NCBI GenBank assembly: GCA_024640045.1
Contig: JAHEFS010000003.1
Coordinates: 4,826 to 68,825 of the forward strand
Source of the DNA: Chromatiales bacterium
GTDB lineage: Bacteria; Pseudomonadota; Gammaproteobacteria; Xanthomonadales; SZUA-36
Direction: 5' to 3'
DNA length: 64,000 nt
The position numbers and the translations under genes are program-made. Shown here piece by piece: positions 52,569-63,343 of this stretch. Numbering within the stretch: the first letter of the stretch is position 1; each line of letters begins with the position of its first letter. The notes beneath the pieces are model-generated. The model saw only the letters and a list, made by a program, of their open reading frames with translations, ran no database searches and had not been told where the DNA came from.

Positions 52569-53581
52569 GTCCGCATCTCCAGCCGCAGCTTGAGAGATGC
52601 TGCATACCAGCCAGCGGACATCATCAGGGCCACGAAAACCGCTATGGGCCAGGCATGCTCAGGGTACGTATGGGCCAGCGCGAGGGCCGGCACCACCACT
52701 ACAATGTTGATGGCCTGGTAGAGCAATAAAACACGGCTGTGTGGCCATCCATGCGCAATCAACCGTTGGTACACGTGTAATTTGTGCGGAGTATACCACC
52801 GCTCACCCCTGATTACCCTGCCCAAAAGGGTCAGACTGCTGTCGGCCAGGAACACCGAGAGCACCAGCAGGGCCACCGGCAAAGTCATCACGGAATCACG
52901 AAGCGCCAGCACCAATAAACCGCCCAGTGCAAACCCCAGCGGGACGCTGCCCGCATCGCCCATGAAGATCCGCGGTCTGGGGAAATTCCAGGGCAAAAAG
53001 CCGACACAACAAGCTGCCAGAATGGCTGCCGCCATGGCCAGGCCTTCCTGGCCTGAAATCAGTGCGTAAACGGAAATGACAGTGCCGCCAAAAACCCCCT
53101 CGAAACCCGCCATGCCATCACTGCCATCCATAAAGTTATACATGTTCATCGTCCACGCCAGCATGATGCCTCCTACCAACAGCGACAGCCAGGACCATTC
53201 CAGACCCGTCGCGCGCAGCAAGGCTAACAGCCCAAAACTGACCGCAAGCTGAACGACAAACCGAAGCATCGGGGAAACCGGCCGGCGGTCATCCTGCCAG
53301 CCAATGACTGACAGCAACAATGCACCCGGCATGATCCAGCGGTTCCACGACGGATCAAGCCACGCAGTCAGCGAAATAACCCAGGTCATCAGGCAGAGCG
53401 CAAGGACAATTCCCAGCCCTGCACCGGTCGGCGTCATTCCGCTATGACTCTGACGAACGCCCGGACGCGCATATACTCCCTTGCTTCGCGCCAACTTAAC
53501 GAAACCCGCGGTCAACAGGAAAGACACTGCGGCAGACACCACGATGGCCGAGCCGATTCCAGGCAAAATTTCCGCGGCCAT
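52565..53581 (-). CDS. WecA/MraY-like glycosyl-phosphotransferase (glycosyltransferase family 4)
   Basis: Multi-TM; NMYNFMDGSDGMAGFEGVFGG, FMGDAGSVPLGFALG, PHKLHVYQRLIAHGWPH. Confidence 0.9.
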   Translation of the reverse strand: MAAEILPGIGSAIVVSAAVSFLLTAGFVKLARSKGVYARPGVRQSHSGMTPTGAGLGIVLALCLMTWVISLTAWLDPSWNRWIMPGALLLSVIGWQDDRRPVSPMLRFVVQLAVSFGLLALLRATGLEWSWLSLLVGGIMLAWTMNMYNFMDGSDGMAGFEGVFGGTVISVYALISGQEGLAMAAAILAACCVGFLPWNFPRPRIFMGDAGSVPLGFALGGLLVLALRDSVMTLPVALLVLSVFLADSSLTLLGRVIRGERWYTPHKLHVYQRLIAHGWPHSRVLLLYQAINIVVVVPALALAHTYPEHAWPIAVFVALMMSAGWYAASLKLRLEMRT

Positions 53582-53588
53582 GAATGAC

Positions 53589-54755
53589 TTACTCGCCCAA
53601 AACACCGCGAATGATGCGCGTGGTGCCCCAATGCTTGCAGCTGGGACACTGCCAGTGATGCTGGTGCCCGCTAAAGCCGCAATGACCACAACGATAGGTG
53701 GACTGACTTTTGAGTAGTCCCTGGATCACCGAAAGCAATATCTGCTCCGTCGCCCCGGAAGCATCGGCCCCGGGTTCACGTAGCTCCATGAGCTTGTGCA
53801 ACCCACGCACCGAAGGTCTTGCAGCGAGGCGCTCACTCAGATAGTTCGCAGCCGCCGCCGGGCCCTGCTCCGCCTCGATGAAACTTGCCAGCCGCAGCAC
53901 GACACTGATTCCGTCGTAACCCTTCGACCATTCGTCCAGTCGCATGCGCGCTCGCTCGAGCAATTGGCCACGCGAAGCGCTGTCAAAATAAGGATCGAGA
54001 ATATCGTGCAGATAACTGCTATCGAGTTCGGCAATACGCTCGTAATGCGACATCGCCGCTGAAAAATCTTCGTTCGCCAGGGCGATACGGGCAGCGATCA
54101 TTTCCACGCGTATACTTTCAGGGTCAAACCGCCTGGCCTGGCGCAGATGCTGACGCGCCGCTTCCGAGGCGCCGTTTGCCACTTCCAGCTCCGCTTGCTC
54201 GCAGCTGAAATGCGACATGCTTGGCCCCATAGGATTTGGATCGACCTGTTCCAGCCGGGTGGCAATATCCAGGGCCTTGTCCCATTCTTTTTCCTGCTGG
54301 TAAATGTCCAACAAATTCCGTAAAGCCGAGGGCGTGTGAATTTGCCGCTCGATCAGTTCACTGAATAATTTCTCGGCCCGGTCGAACAAACCGGCGCGCA
54401 TGTAGTCCTCACCCAGTTCGAGCAGCGCCAAGGTGCGCTGTTTCTCGTCCAGATTGCGTTTACTGATGATGTTCTGATGCAGCCGAATGGCCCGGTCGAC
54501 CTCACCTCTGCGCCGGAAAAGGCTACCCAGAGCCAGGTGGGTCTCTACCGTATCCCGGTTCACTTCAGCCATTTGCATGAACACCTGGATAGCTTTATCA
54601 GGCTGTTCATTCAACAGGTAATTGAGACCCTGAAAATAACGGTTACTCAGTTGCCGGCTCCGCTTTTTTTCTCCATGCCTCGAAGACACGCGCGCGAATC
54701 GCCAGCCAGCCCATGCCGCCACGGGCAGCAGCAGGAAAAGCAGTATTTCAAGCAT
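53589..54755 (-). CDS. lapB: Lipopolysaccharide assembly protein LapB
   Basis: TPR repeats; C-terminal rubredoxin-like YRCGHCGFSGHQHHWQCPSCKHWGT. Confidence 0.95.
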   Translation of the reverse strand: MLEILLFLLLPVAAWAGWRFARVSSRHGEKKRSRQLSNRYFQGLNYLLNEQPDKAIQVFMQMAEVNRDTVETHLALGSLFRRRGEVDRAIRLHQNIISKRNLDEKQRTLALLELGEDYMRAGLFDRAEKLFSELIERQIHTPSALRNLLDIYQQEKEWDKALDIATRLEQVDPNPMGPSMSHFSCEQAELEVANGASEAARQHLRQARRFDPESIRVEMIAARIALANEDFSAAMSHYERIAELDSSYLHDILDPYFDSASRGQLLERARMRLDEWSKGYDGISVVLRLASFIEAEQGPAAAANYLSERLAARPSVRGLHKLMELREPGADASGATEQILLSVIQGLLKSQSTYRCGHCGFSGHQHHWQCPSCKHWGTTRIIRGVLGE

Positions 54756-55029
54756 CTGGACGGGTGAGATCCGTGGCTTCCGTCTGCCGTGTACCTGCCT
54801 CGAGCTTTCGGAGTTTCAGTCCCATGGGAATGATCTTACCGACGTAGAGCAGTGCCAGGCCCAACACCAGGCCCAGAGAGAACGCGCAGAGCAACAGCAG
54901 ACCGAGTGGCCAATCGAGTTGCACCCAGAGCAAATCCAGGGAAACCTTGTCAGCGTTGAAGGTACCTACCAGCAACCCGACCACGACGGCCAGGGCCGCC
55001 AGCAATCCAAACCCGATTCGCCTGAACAT
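54748..55029 (-). CDS. lapA: LapA (DUF1049)
   Basis: Two TM small protein, GTFNADKVSLDLLWVQLDWPLGLLLLCAFSLG; lapB-adjacent. Confidence 0.92.
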   Translation of the reverse strand: MFRRIGFGLLAALAVVVGLLVGTFNADKVSLDLLWVQLDWPLGLLLLCAFSLGLVLGLALLYVGKIIPMGLKLRKLEAGTRQTEATDLTRPDA

Positions 55030-55050
55030 GGGTCGACTCTGACGTCAGAC

Positions 55051-55332
55051 TTACTGGTTGTTGACCCGTTCGCGCAGGGCCTTGCCCGGCTTGAAGTGCG
55101 GAACGTGTTTGCCCGGCAAAGCAACCGCTTCGCCTGTCTTGGGGTTGCGTCCCATGCGCGGGGCGCGAAAGTGCAGCGAAAAGCTGCCGAATCCGCGAAT
55201 CTCGATTCGATCGCCGGTGGCCAGTGCGGCGCTCATTTGTTCCAGTATCGACTTGACGCTGAGCTCCACGTCCAGGTGCGCCAAGTGTTTCTGTTGATCG
55301 GCCAGTTTATCGATCAGTTCTGACTTCGTCAT
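55051..55332 (-). CDS. ihfB: Integration host factor beta
   Basis: [40 protein letters not shown]. Confidence 0.95.
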   Translation of the reverse strand: MTKSELIDKLADQQKHLAHLDVELSVKSILEQMSAALATGDRIEIRGFGSFSLHFRAPRMGRNPKTGEAVALPGKHVPHFKPGKALRERVNNQ

Positions 55333-55379
55333 AAATTAAATCCAGGATATTCAGAATATTGTCGTTTTCTAAAGGGAAC

Positions 55380-55410
55380 TTCCGGGCGGCTTGAATACAG
55401 CCGCCCGGAA
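55380..55410 (-). terminator. Hairpin downstream of rpsA
   Basis: Perfect 11-bp stem TTCCGGGCGGC / GCCGCCCGGAA with 9-nt loop; weak T-tract. Confidence 0.55.
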
Positions 55411-55416
55411 CACAGG

Positions 55417-57093
55417 TCAGTTGCCCTGGTCGAGTTGTTCCTTGAGCAGTTCCCCAAGCGAAGTAGTGCCGCTGGCAGAACTGGACTTGTGGTAATCCTC
55501 CAGCGCTTCGGCCAATTCAGCGTCTTCGACTGCCTTAATGGACAGGCTCAAAGTGCGGTTCTTTCGATCGAGACTGACAAACTTGGCCTCAATCTCATCC
55601 CCAACAGTGAGTTCTTTGGTGGCGTCTTCAACGCGCTCTTTCTTGATGTCAGAAGCACGCAGATAACCTTCCACTCCGTCCTGGATGTCGATGACCGCAC
55701 CGCGGGCATCCACCTCGCGAATCGTACCCTTGATAATACTGCCGCGTGGATGGGCCGCCATGAACGTGGCGAAAGGATCCTGATCCATCTGCTTGATGCC
55801 CAGCGAGATCCGCTCACGCTCAGGATCAACCGCCAGGACCACCGCTTCAATCTCCTCACCCTTGTTGAAGTTGCGTACCGCATCTTCCCCGGTGGAGTGC
55901 CAGGAAATATCGGACAGGTGAACCAGTCCGTCGATGCCGCCATCGAGGCCAATGAAGATACCAAAATCGGTAATCGACTTGATGGCACCGCTGACACGGT
56001 CACCCTTGTTGTGGATCGCCGCAAAGGCTTCCCACGGATTGGACGAGCACTGCTTCATGCCCAGTGAAATACGGCGGCGCTCCTCGTCGATGTCGAGGAC
56101 CATGACCTCAACCTCGTCACCGGTCTGCACGACCTTGGCGGGGTTGACGTTTTTGTTGGTCCAATCCATCTCCGAAACATGCACCAGACCTTCCACACCG
56201 TCTTCGATTTCGACGAAACAGCCATAGTCGGTGATATTGGTGACATTGCCGAACAAACGGGTGCTGACCGGATAGCGGCGCGACAAATCGCTCCAGGGAT
56301 CTTCACCGAGTTGCTTGAGACCCAGGGAGACACGATTGCGCTCACGGTCGAAACGCAGAACGCGAACTTCCAACTCGTCGCCGACATTGACCACCTCACT
56401 CGGGTGACGCACACGCTTCCACGCCATGTCGGTAATGTGCAACAGGCCATCGATGCCACCGAGGTCCAGGAACGCACCGTAATCGGTGAGGTTCTTGACC
56501 ACACCCTTGACGATAACGCCTTCTTCCAGGGACTCGAGCAACTGCTCACGCTCAGCACTGAACTCGGACTCGACCACAGCGCGGCGTGATACCACGACAT
56601 TATTGCGCTTGCGGTCCAGCTTGATAATCTTGAATTCCAGGTCCTTGCCTTCCAGGTAGGCGGGATCACGAACGGGCCGCACGTCGACCAGTGAACCCGG
56701 CAGGAAAGCGCGGATATCATGGATATCAACGGTAAAGCCACCCTTGACCTTGCCGCTGATTTTGCCCTCAACCGTGTCTTCTTCGGTAAAGGCGTGTTCG
56801 AGTTTGTCCCAAACCAGTGCGCGCTTGGCTTTTTCGCGTGAAAGCCGGGTTTCACCGAACCCGTCTTCGACAGCATCCAGTGCAACCTGGACGTCATCAC
56901 CGACTTCTACCTCGAGTTTACCGTCGGGGCCGCGAAACTGGCTGATGGGAACGATTCCCTCTGATTTGAGCCCGGCGTTGACGATCACAACGTCGTCTCT
57001 GATCTCTACGATGTTGCCGGTCACAATGGAACCTGGTTTCAGACTTTGTTGCTCCAGGCTCTGTTCGAATAATTCTGCAAAACTTTCAGTCAT
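55417..57093 (-). CDS. rpsA: 30S ribosomal protein S1
   Basis: Multiple S1 domains; [13 protein letters not shown] start. Confidence 0.97.
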   Translation of the reverse strand: MTESFAELFEQSLEQQSLKPGSIVTGNIVEIRDDVVIVNAGLKSEGIVPISQFRGPDGKLEVEVGDDVQVALDAVEDGFGETRLSREKAKRALVWDKLEHAFTEEDTVEGKISGKVKGGFTVDIHDIRAFLPGSLVDVRPVRDPAYLEGKDLEFKIIKLDRKRNNVVVSRRAVVESEFSAEREQLLESLEEGVIVKGVVKNLTDYGAFLDLGGIDGLLHITDMAWKRVRHPSEVVNVGDELEVRVLRFDRERNRVSLGLKQLGEDPWSDLSRRYPVSTRLFGNVTNITDYGCFVEIEDGVEGLVHVSEMDWTNKNVNPAKVVQTGDEVEVMVLDIDEERRRISLGMKQCSSNPWEAFAAIHNKGDRVSGAIKSITDFGIFIGLDGGIDGLVHLSDISWHSTGEDAVRNFNKGEEIEAVVLAVDPERERISLGIKQMDQDPFATFMAAHPRGSIIKGTIREVDARGAVIDIQDGVEGYLRASDIKKERVEDATKELTVGDEIEAKFVSLDRKNRTLSLSIKAVEDAELAEALEDYHKSSSASGTTSLGELLKEQLDQGN

Positions 57094-57197
57094 TAGATTA
57101 ATACTCACGGGCAATCGGAAAACCGCGCCCACCCATTTGTTCGGCTCATGGCCGGTTAAAATTCACCACCCGGAGGCGGCACCAATAAAAATAAATA

Positions 57198-57881
57198 TCA
57201 GATAGTTAAAGACTTTTCCTTAACCATCTTGACAACTTTTTCCAGTACTTCGTCGACGCTGAGACCGGTCGAGTCCACCACGACTGCATCGTGAGCAGGC
57301 CGCAGTGGCGCGACTTCCCGATTCATGTCCCGGTGATCGCGCGCTTCGATGTCCCTGAGAAGGCGCGAGAGATTAACATTTTCTCCTTTTTCTTTCAACT
57401 GCTTATATCTTCTCTCGGCCCGTGCCTCGACACTCGCCGTCAGGTAAATCTTGAGCTGCGCCCCTGGAAAAATAACAGTACCCATATCGCGGCCATCGGC
57501 CACCAGACCAGGCGGCTGGGCGAAAGCCCGCTGCCGCTCCGCCAGAGCCGCTCTCACTGCAGGAACTGCGGCGACCTTGGACGCCATTGTGCTGACTTCG
57601 TTGGTCCTCATGCGATTGCGAACGTCCACCCCTCCGAGCCGGGCGATCACTTCTCCTCTGGCTTGTGAAAACTCGCAATCCAGCCGCTGCGCCAAGCCCG
57701 CCGAACGTGCCGCATCCTCCGGCTTCACGCCAGCATCCAGCGCAGCGATAGCCACCAGCCGGTACAGCGCACCGCTATCCAGTAAATTCCAACCGAGGGT
57801 TTCCGCGAGACGGGCCGCAATGGTGCCTTTGCCGGAACCCACCGGACCGTCGATCGTGATAACCGGAACGGAGGCAGTCAC
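57198..57881 (-). CDS. cmk: Cytidylate kinase
   Basis: VITIDGPVGSGKGTIAARLA; DGRDMGTVIFP; RDHRDMNREVAPL. Confidence 0.96.
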   Translation of the reverse strand: MTASVPVITIDGPVGSGKGTIAARLAETLGWNLLDSGALYRLVAIAALDAGVKPEDAARSAGLAQRLDCEFSQARGEVIARLGGVDVRNRMRTNEVSTMASKVAAVPAVRAALAERQRAFAQPPGLVADGRDMGTVIFPGAQLKIYLTASVEARAERRYKQLKEKGENVNLSRLLRDIEARDHRDMNREVAPLRPAHDAVVVDSTGLSVDEVLEKVVKMVKEKSLTI

Positions 57882-57888
57882 GGCGACC

Positions 57889-59190
57889 TCACTGAGTTCC
57901 AGGCGTGTTTTCGATCACTGCACCCAGGCGCCTCATATCCGCAAGAAAGCCCGGATAAGAGGTATCGATGTAGTCGGCGCCGACGACCTGTGCACCCTCC
58001 GGACACAGCAGGCCCAACAACGCGAAACTCATCGCACAGCGGTGATCGTCATGGCCATCGACGGTACCGCTGACCAGGCGCGCAGCGCCGTCTATATCGC
58101 AGCCATCCGGAAAGTCGCGAACCGTGACCCCGAGGGCTCGCAGGCCCTCGCTCATCACTGCCAACCGGTCGCTTTCCTTGACGCGCAACTCACTCGCGCC
58201 GCGAACGCGAGTGACTCCCTCAGCAGTTGCGGCCAGCGCCATCAAAACAGGAATTTCATCGATCATGGAAGGAATCCAGGCCTCAGGCACATCAACACCC
58301 CGCAGGACTCCACCGTGGCGCACGCGTACCGTACCCACCGGCTCCAGGCCAAAATCAGCATGCCGTTCGATCTCGATGTCTGCACCCATCGCCTGTAAGG
58401 TCCGAAAAAAGCCCGTGCGGGTCTCATTGAGTCCGACCTCGCGTAAAACGACCTCGGATCCGGGCACCATCAGGACCGCAGCGGCGGCAAAGGCGGCTGA
58501 AGACGGGTCTGCAGGCACCCGCAGATGCGCACCCCGCAAACGGCTGCCGCCTTCGACGGTACACGGTTGTGGCAACTCAACACCGAACACTGGCAGCATG
58601 CGTTCGGTATGGTCGCGACTCAGCAGTGGCTCGTCGACGTGGGAACGCCCCCCGGCGTAAAGCCCTGCAAGCAGCACACAGGATTTGACTTGGGCGGAAG
58701 CGACCGGCGAAGAATAGTTGATACCACGCAAGGCTTGCCCTTGAATACGCAAAGGCGCCGTTCCTTCTGGTGTCGCTTCGATGTGCGCGCCCATGGCCAG
58801 CAGTGGCTTGATGATCCGGCGCATGGGTCGACTGCTCAGGGAGGCGTCACCCACCAGGGTCGAATTGAAAGACTGACCCGCCAGAACGCCCGCCAGCAAT
58901 CTCATGGCCGTACCGGAATTACCCATATCGAGGTCAGACTCAGGCGCTGAAAGGCGCCCCCCCAACCCGCGCACCAGGAACCCGTCATCCGTGGCCGTAA
59001 AGTTTGCGCCGAGCTGTGCCATCGCAGCACGTGTCGCTCGCGTGTCCGCCGCGTCGAGCAAGCCTGACAACCGGGATTCTCCCTGGGCCAGGCTGGACAG
59101 AATCAGGGCCCGATGGGTAATGGACTTGTCTCCCGGCGGAAGCAAGTTCCCGTTCAGGGGCCGAGCAATCGGCCTGACTTCAAGCGCCAC
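57889..59190 (-). CDS. aroA: 3-phosphoshikimate 1-carboxyvinyltransferase
   Basis: LPPGDKSITHRALIL, LDMGNSGTAMRLLAG, ELRVKESDRLAVMSEGL. Confidence 0.97.
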   Translation of the reverse strand: MALEVRPIARPLNGNLLPPGDKSITHRALILSSLAQGESRLSGLLDAADTRATRAAMAQLGANFTATDDGFLVRGLGGRLSAPESDLDMGNSGTAMRLLAGVLAGQSFNSTLVGDASLSSRPMRRIIKPLLAMGAHIEATPEGTAPLRIQGQALRGINYSSPVASAQVKSCVLLAGLYAGGRSHVDEPLLSRDHTERMLPVFGVELPQPCTVEGGSRLRGAHLRVPADPSSAAFAAAAVLMVPGSEVVLREVGLNETRTGFFRTLQAMGADIEIERHADFGLEPVGTVRVRHGGVLRGVDVPEAWIPSMIDEIPVLMALAATAEGVTRVRGASELRVKESDRLAVMSEGLRALGVTVRDFPDGCDIDGAARLVSGTVDGHDDHRCAMSFALLGLLCPEGAQVVGADYIDTSYPGFLADMRRLGAVIENTPGTQ

Positions 59191-59199
59191 CAGGAGACC

Positions 59200-60333
59200 T
59201 CATAAATCGTTGCCATCCTTTTGCGCCGATCTGGCCATGACGGCCCTGGGGTAAGAACCCAGCACCTTGACCTGGCCACCCTGCTCTTCCAGCACCTGCA
59301 ACGCCGATACCAGGGGCTCTTCGGCAGCGTGGCCGTCGATATCGACGAAAAATACGTATTTCCAGCGCCCCGTGCGCGATGGCCGGGACTCGATACGGTT
59401 CATGTTGACCTCATGCCGGGCCAAAGGCTCCAGCAAGCGATACAGCAGCCCCGGACCCTCGTGTCCCGTCATCAGCAATGTGGTCTTGTCGTCCCCGGAG
59501 GGGCTGAACAATTGCCGGCCTATCACCAGGAAACGCGTGGTGTTGTCCGGGCTGTCCTCGATGTTGGAAAACAGTACCGGAACCCCATAAATTTCAGCTG
59601 CCGACATGCTGGCGATCGCCGCCGCCTCGGGCGCATTGCGTACCCGCCTGGCCGCCTCGGCATTGCTGCTGACGGGCAGTGCGTCAGCCTGCGGCAGGTT
59701 TCTGCGTAACCAGGTCCGGCACTGCGACAACGACTGGTGGTGCGCGTAGACCCGCTCAATCGAGGACAAACCTGCTGCATGGGTCAGCAGATTGTGGTGA
59801 ATCCGCATTTCCACTTCACCGCAAATCTTCAGGTCACACTCGAGGAACATGTCCAGCGTGTGACTGACGATACCCTGGGTGGAATTTTCAATGGGAACGA
59901 CACCAAAATCGGCTTCCGCGCCCTGAACCTGCTCGAATACAGTTTCAATTGCAGGATGTCCCAGGGCCTGTACCGAATGCCCGAAATGGCGGTGCACCGC
60001 TTGCTGAGTAAAGGTACCCTCCGGCCCCAGGTAGGCAATTTTCAGCGGCTCCTGCCGGGCCAGGCAGGCCGACATGATCTCCCGGAACAAGCGCAGAATC
60101 TCCTGGTCGCTGAGCGGACCCTCGTTGCGCTCCAGCACAGCCCGCAAAACCTGGGCTTCGCGCTCGGGCCGGTAGTAGTCAACCGCATGCGGCAAGTCGC
60201 CCTTGGACTGACCCACGGTGAAAGCAAGCTGGGCACGGTCGCTGATTAACGACTGAATCTGCGCATCCAGCGCATCGATCTGTTCGCGTACGGCGGACAG
60301 CCTGGCATCGTCATTCTTGTTCGATTCGCTCAT
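59200..60333 (-). CDS. pheA: Bifunctional chorismate mutase/prephenate dehydratase
   Basis: N-terminal chorismate mutase; YLGPEGTFTQQAV, PIENSTQGIVSHTLD, ESRPSRTGRWKYVFFVDIDGH. Confidence 0.95.
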   Translation of the reverse strand: MSESNKNDDARLSAVREQIDALDAQIQSLISDRAQLAFTVGQSKGDLPHAVDYYRPEREAQVLRAVLERNEGPLSDQEILRLFREIMSACLARQEPLKIAYLGPEGTFTQQAVHRHFGHSVQALGHPAIETVFEQVQGAEADFGVVPIENSTQGIVSHTLDMFLECDLKICGEVEMRIHHNLLTHAAGLSSIERVYAHHQSLSQCRTWLRRNLPQADALPVSSNAEAARRVRNAPEAAAIASMSAAEIYGVPVLFSNIEDSPDNTTRFLVIGRQLFSPSGDDKTTLLMTGHEGPGLLYRLLEPLARHEVNMNRIESRPSRTGRWKYVFFVDIDGHAAEEPLVSALQVLEEQGGQVKVLGSYPRAVMARSAQKDGNDL

Positions 60334-60489
60334 CGGTCCCGTTCTCTGCCGATTCCCCGGCTCGCTCGCAAACGAACATTGTACGTGGTGGCCGGGCACC
60401 GGTGCACTACTGAATTCGGCCGGCCATGTTGACGCTGGTCGGGGTCCGCGTTATACACTTCCGTTCTGCGCGAAAACGGGGAAACAGCT

Positions 60490-60783
60490 TTGTCTGTGAT
60501 CGATATCCATGCCCATCACCAACTCAGCCACGACGAGGCCCAACGAGCGGCCGAGGAATTGTCGCGGGACCTCTCGAGAAAATTCAGCATCGACTACTGT
60601 TGGGAGGGGGATTCGATCCATTTTCAGCGTCCGGGCGTTCATGGGGAAATTCAGATCGGTCCAAGCGAACTGCACATCAAAGCTCACCTCGGGTTCATGT
60701 TGATGATGCTGAAGAACCCCATCGAACTGGAGGTCGTGCGCTACCTGAAAGAACATTTTGGCTGCCGTTTCAGCGACGGCTGA
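60490..60783 (+). CDS. Polyhydroxyalkanoic-acid-system family protein (PHA granule region type)
   Basis: MSVIDIHAHHQLSHDEAQRAAEELSRDLSRKFSIDYCWEGDSIHFQRPGVHGEIQI. Confidence 0.8.
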   Translation: MSVIDIHAHHQLSHDEAQRAAEELSRDLSRKFSIDYCWEGDSIHFQRPGVHGEIQIGPSELHIKAHLGFMLMMLKNPIELEVVRYLKEHFGCRFSDG

Positions 60784-60786
60784 GAA

Positions 60787-61497
60787 TCAGGCTTCCACGG
60801 CCGGGAAAGGCGCTTCCTCTCCGGCGACCAGGCGCTGCATCACGTCCATTTCGCGGTCCCAGACAGTAAGGATGAATTCAGTTCCATCGCCCATATCCCT
60901 GAAGGCCTGCAACCCCTCTTCAAGGAATCCTTGCAACAGGCCGAAACCGGCAGCGCGCGCAGGGCCACGAACCATCCTGATCAACATCAACACCAGGCGA
61001 TGGTGCACCAGTTCGTTGAGTTGCAAACCGAGATGCCTGATCAGGTCAACCTGGCGCCGGCGCTCGTCAAAGCGGCCACACAAGCGATAAATCTCGCCGT
61101 AACGCTGAACATCAAGGGACTGCCAGCGCCGTTGCTCAATCGCCTCGACCATTCCGATATCGAGCTGCAGGCTCATCGACTGGAGCTCAAATGCTTCGGC
61201 CAGCACCAGTAACATGTCGTCGCGCAGCATCTTCACCATCACGGGCAGAACGCGCTCTACCTCCTGGTCACGCTGACGGAAATTGAGACCGCCGTAAAGT
61301 TCGTTCAGGAAAAAAACCCCCGCTGCCCGATAGCGCTTCTGCCCGATCAGATCGGCATAGGTCTGGGCCAGGCGCTGCCGCTGCCAGCTTTGCAGCATGT
61401 CCAGGCTGGCCAGCGGAAAGCCCCGCTGGTCGAGCTGAGCCGCAAGGCGATGGCTTTCCGACAATGCCTGCCGCAAACGGCCGGCATGCTGTTTCAA
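60787..61497 (-). CDS. Uncharacterised 236-aa protein
   Basis: Coherent ORF with 4-bp overlap with the peroxiredoxin gene; family not recognised. Confidence 0.75.
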   Translation of the reverse strand: MKQHAGRLRQALSESHRLAAQLDQRGFPLASLDMLQSWQRQRLAQTYADLIGQKRYRAAGVFFLNELYGGLNFRQRDQEVERVLPVMVKMLRDDMLLVLAEAFELQSMSLQLDIGMVEAIEQRRWQSLDVQRYGEIYRLCGRFDERRRQVDLIRHLGLQLNELVHHRLVLMLIRMVRGPARAAGFGLLQGFLEEGLQAFRDMGDGTEFILTVWDREMDVMQRLVAGEEAPFPAVEA

Positions 61498-61955
61498 GCG
61501 GACTCACCTCCTTCCAGTTCGCGAATGACCGCCAGCAACTCCTCTGCACGCCGGCGAAACAATGCGAGCGCTTCGACGTGGGCGTACCGCACCGTACCAC
61601 GCTCATCGATCAGGAACACGGCGCGTTTCATCCCCAACGCACCCTTGCAGCCATAAGCGGAAGCGACCTCCAGATTCTCGTCCGAAAGCAACACGAACGG
61701 CAGTGCATGACGCGCCCGGAACTTCTGATGAGAATCCAGGCTGTCGGAACTGATGCCGATCACCTGCACGCCCAATTCGGAGAATGACTCGATACCATCC
61801 CGGTACTCACATAACTGCCGGGTGCAAACTGGTGTGTTGTCCCCGGGGTAAAACACCAGCAGCAAACGCTCTCCGAGGCGATCCTCGAGGCAGAACTCCT
61901 GTCCGTCATCTCCCGGCAGACAGAAACCGGGGGCTTTTTCCGCAACCGCAACCAT
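61494..61955 (-). CDS. Peroxiredoxin (AhpC/TSA, AhpE/BCP-like)
   Basis: VFYPGDNTPVCTRQLCEYRDGIESF; start MVAVAEKAPGF. Confidence 0.9.
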   Translation of the reverse strand: MVAVAEKAPGFCLPGDDGQEFCLEDRLGERLLLVFYPGDNTPVCTRQLCEYRDGIESFSELGVQVIGISSDSLDSHQKFRARHALPFVLLSDENLEVASAYGCKGALGMKRAVFLIDERGTVRYAHVEALALFRRRAEELLAVIRELEGGESA

Positions 61956-62063
61956 GGCTAGCACACTCCTTAATTGAATCTCTCCAGTTCGAATATGGCG
62001 GCAGGCTGGCCAATCGCAATGCCCAGGGCTAAAATCGACAGGACTCGCACAGGCCCAGACCAC

Positions 62064-63314
62064 ATGCTGACTATTCACCCCGCCCGGACACCCGTCCCGG
62101 GTCGCAAGTCAAACAAGACCGGCCTCGCCATTGCCGGTGGCGGACCGGTGGGCGCAATCTATGAACTCGGTGCATTGCGCGCCCTTGATGAGAGCATCGA
62201 GGGCCTACACCTGCATAAACTGGACGTTTACGTCGGTGTCAGCGCGGGTGCTTTCATCGCGGCCAGTCTCGCCAACGGCCTTTCCACGGCAGAACTGTGC
62301 CGAATATTCATGGGTGCGGAATACGCGAGCCTCAAATTCGAGCCGGAACGGTTTCTGAAACCGGCTTACCGCGAGTATATTGAACGCGCCACCTCGGTTC
62401 CGGGCATCTTGACCAAAAGCCTGCGCCGCATCATCAAACACCCGACACACCCGGGGCTCTCCCAGTTAATCGGCGAGCTTGGCCAGGCCGTACCCAGCGG
62501 AATTTTCAACAACGAAACCATTCACGATTTTCTGGAGGATTCGTTCGCTGCAACCGGGCGCAGCAACTCGTTCTCCGCGCTCGATTGCGAACTGTATATC
62601 GTGGCGGTGGATCTGGATTCTGGCGCGGCCGTCCGCTTTGGATCGGAGGGCCACCGTGATGTCAGCATTTCACGTGCGGTGCAAGCCAGTGCCGCGCTGC
62701 CCGGACTCTACCCACCCCTGGAAATCAATGGGCACTATTACGTCGACGGGGCCCTGCGACGCACGCTGCACGCCTCGGTTGCCCTGAACGAAGGCGTCGA
62801 CCTGCTGCTTGGCGTGAACCCCCTGGTTCCGTTCAGTTCAGCGGACAAGTCAGGCAAGGAGCGTACCCAGGCGCGTAAATTGATCCAGGGCGGGTTGCCC
62901 TTGATACTTTCCCAGACGTTCAGGGCACTTATCCAGTCGCGCATGAATGTCGGATTCCAGAAATATCGCTCTTCCTACCCCGGCGCCGACCTTTTCCTGA
63001 TGGAACCCGACCCCTGGGACGAGGAAATCTTCTTCACCAACATTTTCAGCTATTCCAGCCGAAACGCCTTGTGTGACCACGCTTACCAGGTGACCCGCCG
63101 GGACCTGCTCGAACGCCGGGACCTGCTCAAGCCGATCCTGGCCGAACGTGGCATGTCACTGCGCCTCGAGTTGCTGAAAGACGAAAGCCGCACCCTCAAG
63201 GACAGCCTGGGCTGGACCAGCAGCAGTCACGCGCCGGCCGCCCGCGACCTGTCAAGAACGCTGGAAGAACTGGAAGAATTGCTGCGCGAACAGCGTGCGG
63301 CCAGCAGCGGCTGA
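62064..63314 (+). CDS. Patatin-like phospholipase
   Basis: GLAIAGGGPVGAIYELGALRAL, VGVSAGAFIAASLA (GXSXG), YYVDGALRRTLHA. Confidence 0.88.
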   Translation: MLTIHPARTPVPGRKSNKTGLAIAGGGPVGAIYELGALRALDESIEGLHLHKLDVYVGVSAGAFIAASLANGLSTAELCRIFMGAEYASLKFEPERFLKPAYREYIERATSVPGILTKSLRRIIKHPTHPGLSQLIGELGQAVPSGIFNNETIHDFLEDSFAATGRSNSFSALDCELYIVAVDLDSGAAVRFGSEGHRDVSISRAVQASAALPGLYPPLEINGHYYVDGALRRTLHASVALNEGVDLLLGVNPLVPFSSADKSGKERTQARKLIQGGLPLILSQTFRALIQSRMNVGFQKYRSSYPGADLFLMEPDPWDEEIFFTNIFSYSSRNALCDHAYQVTRRDLLERRDLLKPILAERGMSLRLELLKDESRTLKDSLGWTSSSHAPAARDLSRTLEELEELLREQRAASSG

Positions 63315-63343
63315 CCGCCCCAGGGAACGCCTCCCCATCAAAA

